Source of the DNA: Lachnospiraceae bacterium
GTDB lineage: Bacteria; Bacillota; Clostridia; Lachnospirales; Lachnospiraceae
DNA length: 64,000 nt
NCBI GenBank assembly: GCA_024399135.1
Contig: JAKSHY010000005.1
Location: 62,001-126,000, forward strand
Direction of reading: 5' to 3'
Shown here: positions 17,258 through 26,351 of the stretch, piece by piece
Layout of the letters: every line of letters starts with the position of its first letter
How positions within the stretch are numbered: the first letter of the stretch is position 1
Program-made: the position numbers and the translations under genes
Notes under the pieces: model-generated
The model's input: the letters and a program-made list of their open reading frames with translations, nothing else
Database searches by the model: none
Told to the model about the DNA's origin: nothing

Positions 17258-18475
17258 TCATTTATAATCAATTGAAAGTTTGTCATTAACGGTAGCTGAT
17301 ACTCTACCGTCTTTAACATACACCTCAATACTGTCACCTGTCTTAATATTCTCAATGCTTGTCAGCGTCTTTCCATCATGACTTACATAAGAATAACCCT
17401 GGCTAAGCTTATCAAGCGGTGACAAACCTTTTAGCTTCTCTATATAAATTTCAAGCTCATGCCTCTTTCTTGAAAGAACTTTGTCCATTGCCTTGGTAAG
17501 TCTTTCATTCAGAAGAAACATCCTGTCTTTTGACTTTTCAATCCTGGTTATTGGATTCTTCGCTTCTAACTGTACTCTTTTAGAATCTAAAACGGTTCTT
17601 GCTATTCTAATCTTCGATTTCATCTTAGAATTAAGCGACTGTTCATATCCGTTGATTCTGCCTATTCTTTCGCCCAAATCAAAGACTGCTATCTCTGCAG
17701 CCTGTGATGGAGTCGCTGCTCTTTGATCAGCGACCAAATCAAGTATCGTATAATCAATATCATGTCCAACTGCTGATATAATAGGAACCCTGCAATTAAA
17801 CACTGCCTCTGCAACTTCTCTATTGTTATAGACCCAAAGATCTTCTTTAGAGCCACCGCCACGGCCTACAATTATGACATCAACGCCATATTCTTCAAGT
17901 CTTCTTATTCCCGAAACAATACTTGGAACTGCATTATTGGAAGAAACTGTCGATGGTGCAAGAACAATATTAGTATATGGATTTCTTCTCTTAGTTACAT
18001 TAATAATATCATTGATAACCGCTCCGGTTTCAGAAGTTACCACACCAACAGTTTTAACATCTATAGGTATTGGAACCTTATACTGTGGATCGAACATTCC
18101 AAGTTCTTCTAACTCAAGCTTGAGCTTCATAAGTTCTTCCTGGGACTGTCCTATATTATCCGTCTTCGTAATTTCAAGAGCCTTTAGCTGGTAGGTTCCC
18201 TTCTTAGGCTGTCCTTCTATACTGCCTCTAACGACAACCTCCATTCCATCCTTAATTGCTTCCTTTAAAGGTTTTCCGAATTTTGGATTATAGGAACATG
18301 AAATAATATAATCATCTTCTTTTAGATTGAAATATATAATTCCATAGTTCCACTCACGAAGAGTACCTATTTCGCCCCTTATATATACATTCTGAAAAAT
18401 GCCCTCCTGCGAAAGCAATCCCTGAATATACTCATTTATTTTTTTGACTGAATAAATATTGGGTTCCTTAGCCAT
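17258..18475 (-). CDS. xseA: Exodeoxyribonuclease VII large subunit
   Basis: This is a 405-residue catalytic subunit. It has an N-terminal OB-fold (about 1-100), the catalytic region with GVVTSETGAVINDI, VGRGGGSKEDLW and GHDIDYTILDLVAD, and a coiled-coil C-terminal stalk (about 270-370) that binds XseB. The start is 2 nt after the nusB stop with only a weak ribosome site, pointing to coupled translation. It works with XseB as a bidirectional single-strand nuclease in DNA repair. Confidence 0.95.
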   Translation of the reverse strand: MAKEPNIYSVKKINEYIQGLLSQEGIFQNVYIRGEIGTLREWNYGIIYFNLKEDDYIISCSYNPKFGKPLKEAIKDGMEVVVRGSIEGQPKKGTYQLKALEITKTDNIGQSQEELMKLKLELEELGMFDPQYKVPIPIDVKTVGVVTSETGAVINDIINVTKRRNPYTNIVLAPSTVSSNNAVPSIVSGIRRLEEYGVDVIIVGRGGGSKEDLWVYNNREVAEAVFNCRVPIISAVGHDIDYTILDLVADQRAATPSQAAEIAVFDLGERIGRINGYEQSLNSKMKSKIRIARTVLDSKRVQLEAKNPITRIEKSKDRMFLLNERLTKAMDKVLSRKRHELEIYIEKLKGLSPLDKLSQGYSYVSHDGKTLTSIENIKTGDSIEVYVKDGRVSATVNDKLSIDYK

Positions 18476-18477
18476 AC

Positions 18478-18882
18478 TTACTTGGTAGCGAACTTCGCCA
18501 ATACACCATTAATAAAAGCGCTTGATGAATCTGGTCCATATTTCTTAGCAAGTTCTACAGCTTCATTAATTGCTACACTTTCAGGTATATTGTCATCATA
18601 CTTAATCTCATATACCCCAAGTCGTAAGATTGCAAGCTCTACCTTGCCTATTCTATCTATATCCCAGCCTGTTACCTTCTCTTTTAATTCATCATCGATT
18701 GAAGAAAGCTTATCAATAATATTCATGGCTTTTTCTTTAATAACCTTAGTATCCTTAGAAGAAACTGACGGCTCTGCTAATGAAAGAAATAAATCTGCCT
18801 GCTCCTCCATATCATTGATTTCATTAAATTCAATTCCGAACAAAAGCTGAAATAGATGTTCTCTTTGTGCACTTCTTGTCAT
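18478..18882 (-). CDS. nusB: Transcription antitermination factor NusB
   Basis: This is a 134-residue all-helical protein that binds boxA RNA with S10 during rRNA antitermination. [19 protein letters not shown] at the N-terminus and the ending [25 protein letters not shown] are family hallmarks. AGGA lies 6 nt before ATG. It sits between asp23 and xseA, a conserved order in clostridia. Confidence 0.93.
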   Translation of the reverse strand: MTRSAQREHLFQLLFGIEFNEINDMEEQADLFLSLAEPSVSSKDTKVIKEKAMNIIDKLSSIDDELKEKVTGWDIDRIGKVELAILRLGVYEIKYDDNIPESVAINEAVELAKKYGPDSSSAFINGVLAKFATK

Positions 18883-18890
18883 ATTCTTTC

Positions 18891-19274
18891 CTACTTACTT
18901 TTAATATTTACGCCTGCAATTCTGACATCAACATCAACTACTTTAAGTTCTGTCATGCTCTCTATTGCCTGCTGAATTTTGTCCTGAACCTTAGTAGATA
19001 TATTAGGAATGTTATAGCCATACTTAATAACTAAAGCAATGTTAACCTTTACCTCATCTCCTGTAACATTAACTTTAACACCCTGAGCCACATTCTTAAT
19101 TCCTACCTTTGAAAGAAGATCATTTCCCATATTACCGGCAGTTGAATCTACTCCTTCAACCTCCATGGCTGCCAAAGCTGCAATGTGTGCAACCACATCA
19201 TCGGCAATTTTTACAGTCCCAAAATTAAAATCTTCTTCCTTAACATAGCTTGTTAATTCAATATTCTTTTCCAT
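18891..19274 (-). CDS. Asp23/Gls24 family envelope stress protein
   Basis: This is a 127-residue protein of the Asp23 (DUF322) family. The pattern [22 protein letters not shown] near residues 20-42, then alternating strands ([16 protein letters not shown]) and a final [11 protein letters not shown], is typical. In staphylococci Asp23 coats the membrane through AmaP. Here it is the single copy next to nusB that is common in clostridia. GGAGG lies 5 nt before ATG. The role is cell-envelope homeostasis by family, not proven here. Confidence 0.9.
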   Translation of the reverse strand: MEKNIELTSYVKEEDFNFGTVKIADDVVAHIAALAAMEVEGVDSTAGNMGNDLLSKVGIKNVAQGVKVNVTGDEVKVNIALVIKYGYNIPNISTKVQDKIQQAIESMTELKVVDVDVRIAGVNIKSK

Positions 19275-19303
19275 AATAACCTCCGAATATTCTTAAACCA
19301 TAA

Positions 19304-20644
19304 TTATATCAACAACCAGAATATCATGCAATTATGCTCCGGATCCTCGACGTAAGTCACACTCTTCGAGGCCTTATAATAATCAAAAATTTTCTGATCC
19401 TTTATAAGATAATCTCTCATGGAATCATATATATCATGATCCTGCATCTTAATCGTCAAAATTTCATCGCCTGTTTCATAAGCATCAGCGAAAACCTTTT
19501 TTAATTTTTTAGTGTCCACATCAGAAAAATATGTGCCTTCTCTTACGAAATAATTATCATCCATCACTTCGCACTTAGGAAGATTGTTCATATCGTCGAA
19601 TCTGTGCGTCTTCAATATTTCTTCTGTCGTAATCAACAGGTAATTATAAGAAATGGATGGAAGTGACCTGTCATTTAATTTTTCAGAATTACTAATTAAG
19701 TATGATGAATCTCCCCATGTAGCATCTGTATAATAATATTCACCATCCGCTTTAATAAGATTCCATGCGTGAGCTTCACTCTCATTAACCGTTCCGGATA
19801 CTACGGTGCATTCTATATCATGTGCATTCATAAGATACTGGAGTGTCTTCGCATAACCATTACAAACACTCTTGTGATCCTTAATAACAGAAATAATGTT
19901 TTGATTATTAAGCACTGTCTTATCATATTCCGTAAAATTGATTATGTATTCGTATGCAGCCTTAATCAGATGATAGTCGTCTACCTTTTCTTTAACAATT
20001 GCTCTTAAATCTTCTAAGCCATCGTTCACTACTACTTCATCTATGTTTTTATCAACATATTCTGACGCATAATTGCCAAGTACATACTCATCAAAAGCTC
20101 TTACGTAATTATTAAGCAATGGTATATATGAAGCTATCTCATCTTCATCCATAGTATATTTTCCGGACAAAGATACACATTTTTCCACATCACCCTGCTT
20201 ATATTTAGTGATCGACATTGCATCAACATAGAAAATCTCTGGATAATCCTTCATTACCGAAAAGAACATCTCATTTATTTTCTCATGATTATTAGAAGAA
20301 ACCCTGACGTCATCCAGGCGATTTAGCAAAATCCCGGCGATTTCTGTATATAAGAGTCTGTCTTCATCCTTCAAATTTTCAAAATAGAATCTTCCCTTTG
20401 ATAATTCCCCGGCTTCTCCTATAAGCTTCGCACTTAGACTATCAGGAAGCTCGGCGTTCAAAACTACCTTATCAGAATCATTTTCTTCTTCCATAGAAAC
20501 ATTCTTAATACTCTCTAAATACTCCTTCGTACTAAAAACAGTATCAGGCAATATGCTATCAGAAGAATTATCACAGCCTATCAGCAATATACTTATAATT
20601 TCTATTAGAATTAATAGATTTATTCTCTTCCGAACTCTGATAAT
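19304..20644 (-). CDS. Transglutaminase-like lipoprotein, probable AUU start
   Basis: The mature part is clear: a lipobox LLIGC followed by an acidic stretch and a transglutaminase-like domain with the Cys (SVCNGYAK), His (EAHAWN) and Asp (YTDATWGD) triad. There is no in-frame ATG, GTG or TTG before the lipobox except a TTG (20587) four codons before the Cys, which would delete the signal peptide. Reading on upstream in frame gives RVRKRINLLILIEIIS, a complete lipoprotein signal. The first usable codon is ATT at 20644 (Cys24), with AGGG 6 nt upstream, inside the end of prfC. The frame is closed by TGA at 20656. Likely a membrane-anchored peptidase or structural domain acting on the cell wall. 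Confidence 0.75.
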   Translation of the reverse strand: MIRVRKRINLLILIEIISILLIGCDNSSDSILPDTVFSTKEYLESIKNVSMEEENDSDKVVLNAELPDSLSAKLIGEAGELSKGRFYFENLKDEDRLLYTEIAGILLNRLDDVRVSSNNHEKINEMFFSVMKDYPEIFYVDAMSITKYKQGDVEKCVSLSGKYTMDEDEIASYIPLLNNYVRAFDEYVLGNYASEYVDKNIDEVVVNDGLEDLRAIVKEKVDDYHLIKAAYEYIINFTEYDKTVLNNQNIISVIKDHKSVCNGYAKTLQYLMNAHDIECTVVSGTVNESEAHAWNLIKADGEYYYTDATWGDSSYLISNSEKLNDRSLPSISYNYLLITTEEILKTHRFDDMNNLPKCEVMDDNYFVREGTYFSDVDTKKLKKVFADAYETGDEILTIKMQDHDIYDSMRDYLIKDQKIFDYYKASKSVTYVEDPEHNCMIFWLLI

Positions 20645-22212
20645 ACCAATCCCTCATTTCTGTCAAGAACCATTCCAACAGACCATGAATTAACGAATAG
20701 CAGTAATGGATTACCCTTCATATCAACAATTCGCTTCATATCTGAAGTACCTGTTATTTTCATAACATCTATATCTTTGTTCTCAATCCATCTAATATGC
20801 TCATATGGTAATGGCTCAAGTCTGATTTCAACATTATATTCATTTTCAAGTCTGTACTTTAATACATCAAACTGAAGAACACCAACTACACCAACTATGA
20901 TTTCTTCCATTCCGGAATTAAACTCCTGGAATATCTGGATTGCACCCTCCTGAGCTATCTGCTGTACACCCTTAACAAACTGCTTACGCTTCATGGTATC
21001 AATCTGTCTTACCCTTGCGAAGTGTTCTGGCGCGAAGGTCGGGATACCTTCATACAAAATATTTTCCTTAGGCATACATAAGGTATCTCCTATACTGAAT
21101 ACACCTGGATCAAATACACCTATAATATCTCCCGCATATGCTTCTGTTAAAATTTTTCTCTCATCAGCCATAATCTGCTGAGGCTGACTAAGACGCATTA
21201 CACGATTGCCCTGTACATGCTTAACTTCCATGGAAGCATCATATTTTCCAGAACAAATTCTCATAAACGCTACTCTGTCACGATGTGCCTTATTCATATT
21301 GGCCTGAATTTTGAACACAAAAGCCGAAAAATCATTCTCAGTAGGAGAAATGACAGTATTATCAGTTTTTCTAGGGAGCGGAGTTGTTGTAAGCTTTAAA
21401 AAGTGCTGAAGGAAAAATTCTACACCAAAGTTGGTTAATGCCGAACCAAAAAATACTGGTGTAAGTTTTCCGCTCTGAACCTTCTCTAAATCAAACTCTG
21501 CAGAAGCTCCATCTAAAAGTTCTATTTCATCCATCAAAACAGAAGCTGCATCCTCTCCTATAGCTGCCTTTAATTCGTCAGGCTTTTCAACAGATGCTTC
21601 TAATGTTTCACCTTCCTTAGTTCCCTTTTCAGTATCCGAATAGGTTATTACACAGTGTCTGTCTCTATCATAAACACCCTTGAAGCCCTTTCCAGATCCG
21701 ATAGGCCAGTTAATAGGACATGTAGCAATTCCAAGTTCTTTTTCTATTTCATCAAGCAGTTCAAATGTATCATTCGCGTCCCTATCCATCTTATTAATGA
21801 ATGTAAATATCGGAATACCTCTCATTCCACATACTTTGAATAGTTTTCTGGTCTGAGCCTCAACACCTTTTGATGCATCAATAACCATTACTGCCGAGTC
21901 TGCAGCCATAAGTGTTCTATATGTATCTTCCGAGAAATCCTGATGTCCTGGGGTATCCAGAATATTAATACAGAACCCATCATACTCAAACTGAAGAACA
22001 GAACTTGTTACTGAAATACCACGTTCCTTTTCTATTTCCATCCAGTCAGAAACTGCATGTCTTGCTGTCGCCTTTCCTTTAACAGAACCTGCAAGATTAA
22101 TTGCACCTCCATATAAAAGGAATTTTTCTGTTAATGTCGTTTTACCTGCATCAGGGTGAGAGATTATTGCGAAGGTTCTTCTTCTATTTATCTCTTTGTC
22201 ATACTGTCCCAT
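20620..22212 (-). CDS. prfC: Peptide chain release factor 3
   Basis: This is a 530-residue translational GTPase that recycles RF1/RF2 after termination. The G1 motif SHPDAGKTTL is at residues 18-27, followed by ERGISVTSSV (G2 region), DTPGHQDFSED (G3) and NKMDRD (G4). The length is normal for RF3. No ribosome site stands at the usual distance; GGAAG lies 30 nt upstream and is separated from ATG by a 6-bp hairpin (22225-22242). The 3' end overlaps the lipoprotein gene by 25 nt. Confidence 0.95.
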   Translation of the reverse strand: MGQYDKEINRRRTFAIISHPDAGKTTLTEKFLLYGGAINLAGSVKGKATARHAVSDWMEIEKERGISVTSSVLQFEYDGFCINILDTPGHQDFSEDTYRTLMAADSAVMVIDASKGVEAQTRKLFKVCGMRGIPIFTFINKMDRDANDTFELLDEIEKELGIATCPINWPIGSGKGFKGVYDRDRHCVITYSDTEKGTKEGETLEASVEKPDELKAAIGEDAASVLMDEIELLDGASAEFDLEKVQSGKLTPVFFGSALTNFGVEFFLQHFLKLTTTPLPRKTDNTVISPTENDFSAFVFKIQANMNKAHRDRVAFMRICSGKYDASMEVKHVQGNRVMRLSQPQQIMADERKILTEAYAGDIIGVFDPGVFSIGDTLCMPKENILYEGIPTFAPEHFARVRQIDTMKRKQFVKGVQQIAQEGAIQIFQEFNSGMEEIIVGVVGVLQFDVLKYRLENEYNVEIRLEPLPYEHIRWIENKDIDVMKITGTSDMKRIVDMKGNPLLLFVNSWSVGMVLDRNEGLVLSEFGRE

Positions 22213-22296
22213 TTTCTATTTCACAATCCGTTTTCCCGGATTCTTCCTTTCTTTCAAATTATTAGCTTAAATTCATCTGATTACTGACAAATATAT

Positions 22297-23418
22297 TTAT
22301 TTTAGATAATCAAGTACAAGTTTTGAAATGTTATCAAAACCAAGTTTCGTACCTAAATTTTCTTTCATAACATTCTCTCCATACATAATGAACGGAATAT
22401 ACTCACGTGTATGATCAGTAGTTCTGGTATAAGCTGGATCACAGCCATGGTCTGCCGTAATCATTAAAATATCATCTTTCTTCATCTTAGCAATGATTTC
22501 GGGCAGCTCACTGTCAAAATAGTTAAGCGCTTTGGCATATCCATCCACATCTCTTCTGTGACCGTATAGCATATCAAAGTCAACAAGATTAACAAAACAA
22601 AGACCTTCAAAATCTTTATCCAGATATTCAAGCGTCTTTTCTATGCCTTCTTCATTACCGGATGTATATGTGAATTCAGAAATACCTTTTCCAACAAAAA
22701 TATCTTTAATCTTGCCAACAGCAATTGTAGCTTTTCCCTGATTCATAAGGACATCAAGCATAGTATCTTTTGGAGGTTCTATAGAAAAGTCATGACGTCT
22801 TGAGGTTCTTGTATAGTTTCCAGACTCTCCAACGAAAGGTCTTGCTATTACTCTTCCTACACCATGCTCTCCTCTTAGGATATTCCTCGCTATCTTGCAG
22901 TATTCGTACAAAGTTTCAACTGGTACAACATCTTCATGTGCTGCTATCTGAAAAACTGAATCTGCAGATGTATATACTATTAAATCACCGGTTTTTACAT
23001 GTTCATCACCATAATCTCTTATGACATCTGTTCCAGAATATGGCTTATTACATAAAACACCTCTTCTGGTTGCTTTCGAAAATTCATCGAGTATTTCCTT
23101 CGGAAAGCCTTCCGGATAAGTAGGAAGTGGGTTAGGAGAAATTATTCCTGCTATTTCCCAGTGACCTATTGTTGTATCCTTGCCCATAGATGCTTCCTGA
23201 AATCTTCCAAACGTAGCAGTTGGATTTTCTACGCCTTCAAGGAAATCTACTCCATCTATATTAAAAAGACCCATCTTCTTCATATTAGGCATACTAAAAA
23301 ACTTGCTTTTAGAACATGACCTTAATGTATTAACATCAAAGTCTCCAAAAGCCGCAGCGTCAGGCTCTTCACCTATTCCGAAGCTATCTAATACAATTAA
23401 GAAAACTCGTTTTTTCAT
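22297..23418 (-). CDS. deoB: Phosphopentomutase
   Basis: This is a 373-residue alkaline-phosphatase-superfamily enzyme that interconverts ribose-1-phosphate (or deoxyribose-1-phosphate) and the 5-phosphate, linking nucleoside salvage to central metabolism. The metal ligands are visible in VLDSFGIGE at the N-terminus and in TADHGCDP and TRTTDHTRE near the C-terminus; the cap domain lies between. ATG at 23418 has GGAG 8 nt upstream; a GTG at 23427 overlaps that site. No other nucleoside genes adjoin, so it is probably a single-gene unit with its own promoter. Confidence 0.95.
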   Translation of the reverse strand: MKKRVFLIVLDSFGIGEEPDAAAFGDFDVNTLRSCSKSKFFSMPNMKKMGLFNIDGVDFLEGVENPTATFGRFQEASMGKDTTIGHWEIAGIISPNPLPTYPEGFPKEILDEFSKATRRGVLCNKPYSGTDVIRDYGDEHVKTGDLIVYTSADSVFQIAAHEDVVPVETLYEYCKIARNILRGEHGVGRVIARPFVGESGNYTRTSRRHDFSIEPPKDTMLDVLMNQGKATIAVGKIKDIFVGKGISEFTYTSGNEEGIEKTLEYLDKDFEGLCFVNLVDFDMLYGHRRDVDGYAKALNYFDSELPEIIAKMKKDDILMITADHGCDPAYTRTTDHTREYIPFIMYGENVMKENLGTKLGFDNISKLVLDYLK

Positions 23419-23450
23419 TAAGCTCACTCCTTCTTTACATAATCCATATA

Positions 23451-23478
23451 ATTATACCATATTAATACATTGAAATCA
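23451..23478 (-). promoter_or_regulatory. Promoter for deoB
   Basis: On the minus strand TGATTT and TATAAT are 16 nt apart, with TGG directly before TATAAT giving an extended -10. The start would be about 23443, 25 nt before the gene. Confidence 0.55.
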
Positions 23479-23531
23479 CATTTTATATTGCATTCTTTTT
23501 AATCAAATATAGCCCTAACGCGCGCAAAAAA

Positions 23532-23551
23532 GGCACTCCTTTTGGAGTGCC
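23532..23551 (-). terminator. Intrinsic terminator of pnp
   Basis: An 8-bp perfect stem GGCACTCC/GGAGTGCC with a 4-nt loop is followed on the minus strand by six T. It lies 25 nt after the pnp stop. Confidence 0.9.
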
Positions 23552-23576
23552 TTTCTAAACAATTTAACACTATATT

Positions 23577-25661
23577 TTACTGGGCATCTTTAATTGAGAA
23601 GCTCATTCTTCCCATCTTATCCTTGCCTAAGCACTTAACCTTAACCTTGTCGCCAAGTGTAAGTACATCCTCAACATGGTTAATTCTCTCATTAGAAATC
23701 TTAGAAATGTGAACCATACCTTCTTTTCCAGGAGCGAACTCTACGAAAGCACCAAATTCCTTAATAGAAACTACTACGCCTTCAAACATCTGACCCTCTT
23801 CGTAATCTGTCACGATAGTCTTGATATACTCGATAGCCTTGTCCATTCCATCCTTGTCAGTTCCACATACAGAAACCATTCCGTCATCTGTAATATCAAT
23901 CTTAACATTACAGCGAGCGATGATCTCGTTGATAGTCTTTCCTCTCTGGCCAACAACATCACCAATCTTCTCTGGATCAATCTGTAATGAAATGATCTTA
24001 GGAGCGTACTGGCCAACTTCCTTACGAGGCTCTGCGATAGCTGGCTTCATACATGTATCCATAATATAAAGACGAGCTTCACGACATCTTGCAATAGCAC
24101 CCTCTACGATAGCACGAGTTAATCCGTGAATCTTAATATCCATCTGAATAGCTGTAATACCATCTGTAGTACCTGTTACCTTAAAGTCCATATCTCCGAA
24201 GAAATCTTCAAGACCCTGAATATCTGTAAGTAATACGAAATCATCATCTGTATCACCAGTAACCAAACCGCAAGAAATACCAGCAACCATCTTCTTAATT
24301 GGAACACCAGCAGCCATTAATGACATACATGACGAACATGTAGAAGCCATTGATGTTGAACCATTAGACTCGAATGTTTCTGATACAGTTCTGATAGCAT
24401 ATGGGAACTCTTCTTCTGAAGGTAATACTGGAATTAAAGCTCTCTCTGCTAATGCACCATGTCCAATTTCTCTACGTCCTGGACCACGGCTAACTTTTGT
24501 TTCACCTACTGAATATGCAGGGAAGTTATAGTGATGCATATATCTCTTTGATGTTTCATTCTCATCTAATCCATCAATCTTCTGTGCTTCTGACAAAGGA
24601 GCAAGAGTTGTAATATTACAAATCTGAGTCTGTCCACGAGTAAACATAGCCGAACCATGAACTCTAGGAACAATATCAACCTCAGCTGCTAAAGGACGAA
24701 TCTGTGTGATTTCTCTTCCATCAGGACGCTTATGATCCTTTAAAATCATCTTACGGATTGTCTTCTTTTCATACTGGTAAATAGCCTCACCTAAAATAGC
24801 AAGCCACTCTTCATTATCAGCGAATTTTTCTTCACACTTTTCTGTGATTTCTTTAATATTTCCTTCACGAGTCTGCTTGTCATCTGTGAATACTGCCTCT
24901 TCCATCTCGGCTGGAGGACAGATCTCACGGATAGCTGCGAATAACTCCTCTGGAATAGCACATGATGTATACTCGTGCTTAGCTTTTCCTACTTCAGCAA
25001 CAATCTTTTCAATGAAAGCAATAATAGTCTGGTTAACTTCATGAGCCTTGTAGATTGCCTCAATCATCTTAGCTTCAGGTACTTCATTAGCACCAGCTTC
25101 GATCATGATAACCTTTTCTTTAGTTGAAGCAACTGTTAAATTTAAGTCGCCTTCCTTCCACTGCTTCTGAGAAGGGTTAATAATAAACTCTCCATCAATT
25201 AATCCCATCTGTGTCATAGCACATGGGCCATCGAATGGAATATCAGAAATACATGTTGAAATAGATGCACCAAGCATAGCAAGAAGCTCTGGTCTGCATT
25301 CTGGGTCAACAGACATAACCATGTTATTTAATGTAACATCATTTCTGTAATCCTTAGGGAATAAAGGACGCATAGGACGGTCAATAACACGGCTTGTTAA
25401 AATTGCGTTTTCTGATGCCTTTCCTTCACGCTTGTTGTATCCACCAGGGATTTTTCCAACTGCGTATGATTTTTCTTCATACTCAACAGAAAGAGGGAAG
25501 AAATCAACTCCATCTCTTGGCTTGTCTGAAGCTGTTGCTGTACTAAGTACAGTTGTGTCACCATAGTGCATGAATGCACATCCATTAGCCTGCTTACCTA
25601 CTCTTCCTACATCAACAGAAAGTGTACGTCCGGCTAATTCCATAGAATAAGTCTTGTACAT
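23577..25661 (-). CDS. pnp: Polyribonucleotide nucleotidyltransferase (PNPase)
   Basis: This is a 694-residue phosphorolytic 3'-5' exoribonuclease of the RNA degradosome. It has two RNase PH domains (the second with GRREIGHGALAERAL), a KH domain (DPEKIGDVVGQRGKTINEI) and a C-terminal S1 domain (VVSIKEFGAFVEF). AGGAG is 5 nt before ATG. It follows rpsO as in most bacteria but is separated from it by a terminator-like hairpin and its own promoter, so it can be expressed independently. A hairpin in its leader may serve in autocontrol. Confidence 0.96.
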   Translation of the reverse strand: MYKTYSMELAGRTLSVDVGRVGKQANGCAFMHYGDTTVLSTATASDKPRDGVDFFPLSVEYEEKSYAVGKIPGGYNKREGKASENAILTSRVIDRPMRPLFPKDYRNDVTLNNMVMSVDPECRPELLAMLGASISTCISDIPFDGPCAMTQMGLIDGEFIINPSQKQWKEGDLNLTVASTKEKVIMIEAGANEVPEAKMIEAIYKAHEVNQTIIAFIEKIVAEVGKAKHEYTSCAIPEELFAAIREICPPAEMEEAVFTDDKQTREGNIKEITEKCEEKFADNEEWLAILGEAIYQYEKKTIRKMILKDHKRPDGREITQIRPLAAEVDIVPRVHGSAMFTRGQTQICNITTLAPLSEAQKIDGLDENETSKRYMHHYNFPAYSVGETKVSRGPGRREIGHGALAERALIPVLPSEEEFPYAIRTVSETFESNGSTSMASTCSSCMSLMAAGVPIKKMVAGISCGLVTGDTDDDFVLLTDIQGLEDFFGDMDFKVTGTTDGITAIQMDIKIHGLTRAIVEGAIARCREARLYIMDTCMKPAIAEPRKEVGQYAPKIISLQIDPEKIGDVVGQRGKTINEIIARCNVKIDITDDGMVSVCGTDKDGMDKAIEYIKTIVTDYEEGQMFEGVVVSIKEFGAFVEFAPGKEGMVHISKISNERINHVEDVLTLGDKVKVKCLGKDKMGRMSFSIKDAQ

Positions 25662-25703
25662 ATTGTCTCCTTTACTTAATCTTCAGGTTCGTATTCGAAC
25701 CCA

Positions 25704-25732
25704 TATATTTAAGGCAAAGGAACCTCTGTCAA
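25704..25732 (-). promoter_or_regulatory. Promoter for pnp
   Basis: A perfect TTGACA (25732 to 25727) is followed after 17 nt by AATATA. A 6-4-6 inverted repeat (25686-25701) lies just downstream and would form a hairpin at the 5' end of the message. Confidence 0.55.
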
Positions 25733-25841
25733 AAAGCAAATAACAAAATCTATATCTTTGTAATAAATTTCATTATTTACTCTTTGACTTAAGATTATTG
25801 AGTTCCTTCACCCAGTTACCAATGTTTCAATAAAGTATTAA

Positions 25842-25870
25842 AAGCGGAGAACCAAATGGTGTCTCCGCTT
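25842..25870 (-). terminator. Hairpin downstream of rpsO
   Basis: A stem of AAGCGGAGA/TCTCCGCTT with an inner ACC/GGT extension lies 12 nt after the rpsO stop. The minus strand continues with a short TTTT run, so termination may be partial and allow reading into pnp. Confidence 0.7.
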
Positions 25871-25882
25871 GAAGATACTCTA

Positions 25883-26149
25883 TTACTTACGTAAGCCTAA
25901 TCTCTCAATCAATGAACGATATCTGTTGATATCCTTCTGCTGAAGATATCTTAATAAGCCACGTCTCTGACCAACTAACTTAAGCATTCCACGACGTGAA
26001 TGATTGTCGTTAGGGTTAGCCTGCAAATGCTCTGTTAATTCAGCAATTCTAGCTGATAATACAGCGATCTGAACCTCTGGAGAACCAGTGTCATTAGGGC
26101 ATGTTGCGTACTCCTGCATGATAGCAGTCTTCTTCTCTTTTGAAATCAT
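25883..26149 (-). CDS. rpsO: 30S ribosomal protein S15
   Basis: This is an 88-residue primary rRNA-binding protein of the small subunit. The family core [33 protein letters not shown] is evident in its parts (for example [17 protein letters not shown]). AGGAGG lies 8 nt before ATG. It has its own promoter and a structured leader of about 110 nt, where S15 proteins commonly bind to control their own synthesis. Confidence 0.96.
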   Translation of the reverse strand: MISKEKKTAIMQEYATCPNDTGSPEVQIAVLSARIAELTEHLQANPNDNHSRRGMLKLVGQRRGLLRYLQQKDINRYRSLIERLGLRK

Positions 26150-26264
26150 TTTTGTTTCCTCCTATGAAAACTTTTCGTTCTGTCCTAATAATGTAGGACC
26201 GTTACTAATCACCATTAGCAAGGAGACGGTCGGAGTGTCCAATCTCTTAGCCAAGGCTAAACAA
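26150..26264 (-). promoter_or_regulatory. Structured 5' leader of rpsO (candidate S15 autoregulatory site)
   Basis: Between promoter and start codon the RNA contains a perfect hairpin GTCCTA/TAGGAC (26182-26199) and a longer GC-rich segment. Firmicute rpsO leaders are known to bind S15. Equivalence here is inference; no motif match could be tested. Confidence 0.45.
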
Positions 26265-26271
26265 CTTATTT

Positions 26272-26300
26272 ATACTAACACAAATATATATTTATGTAAA
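26272..26300 (-). promoter_or_regulatory. Promoter for rpsO
   Basis: TTTACA (26300 to 26295) and TAGTAT (26277 to 26272) are 17 nt apart on the minus strand, with the EAL gene ending 52 nt upstream. Confidence 0.5.
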
Positions 26301-26351
26301 GTAACAATTAAAACTCAATCACGTTTATACAATATGGTAATTACAACTCAC

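Noticed and set aside
25681-25705. tRNA-like T-arm (TTCGAAT loop between GGTTCG and CGAACC)
   Set aside because: No acceptor, D or anticodon arms fit around it; it is better read as a simple hairpin in the pnp leader.
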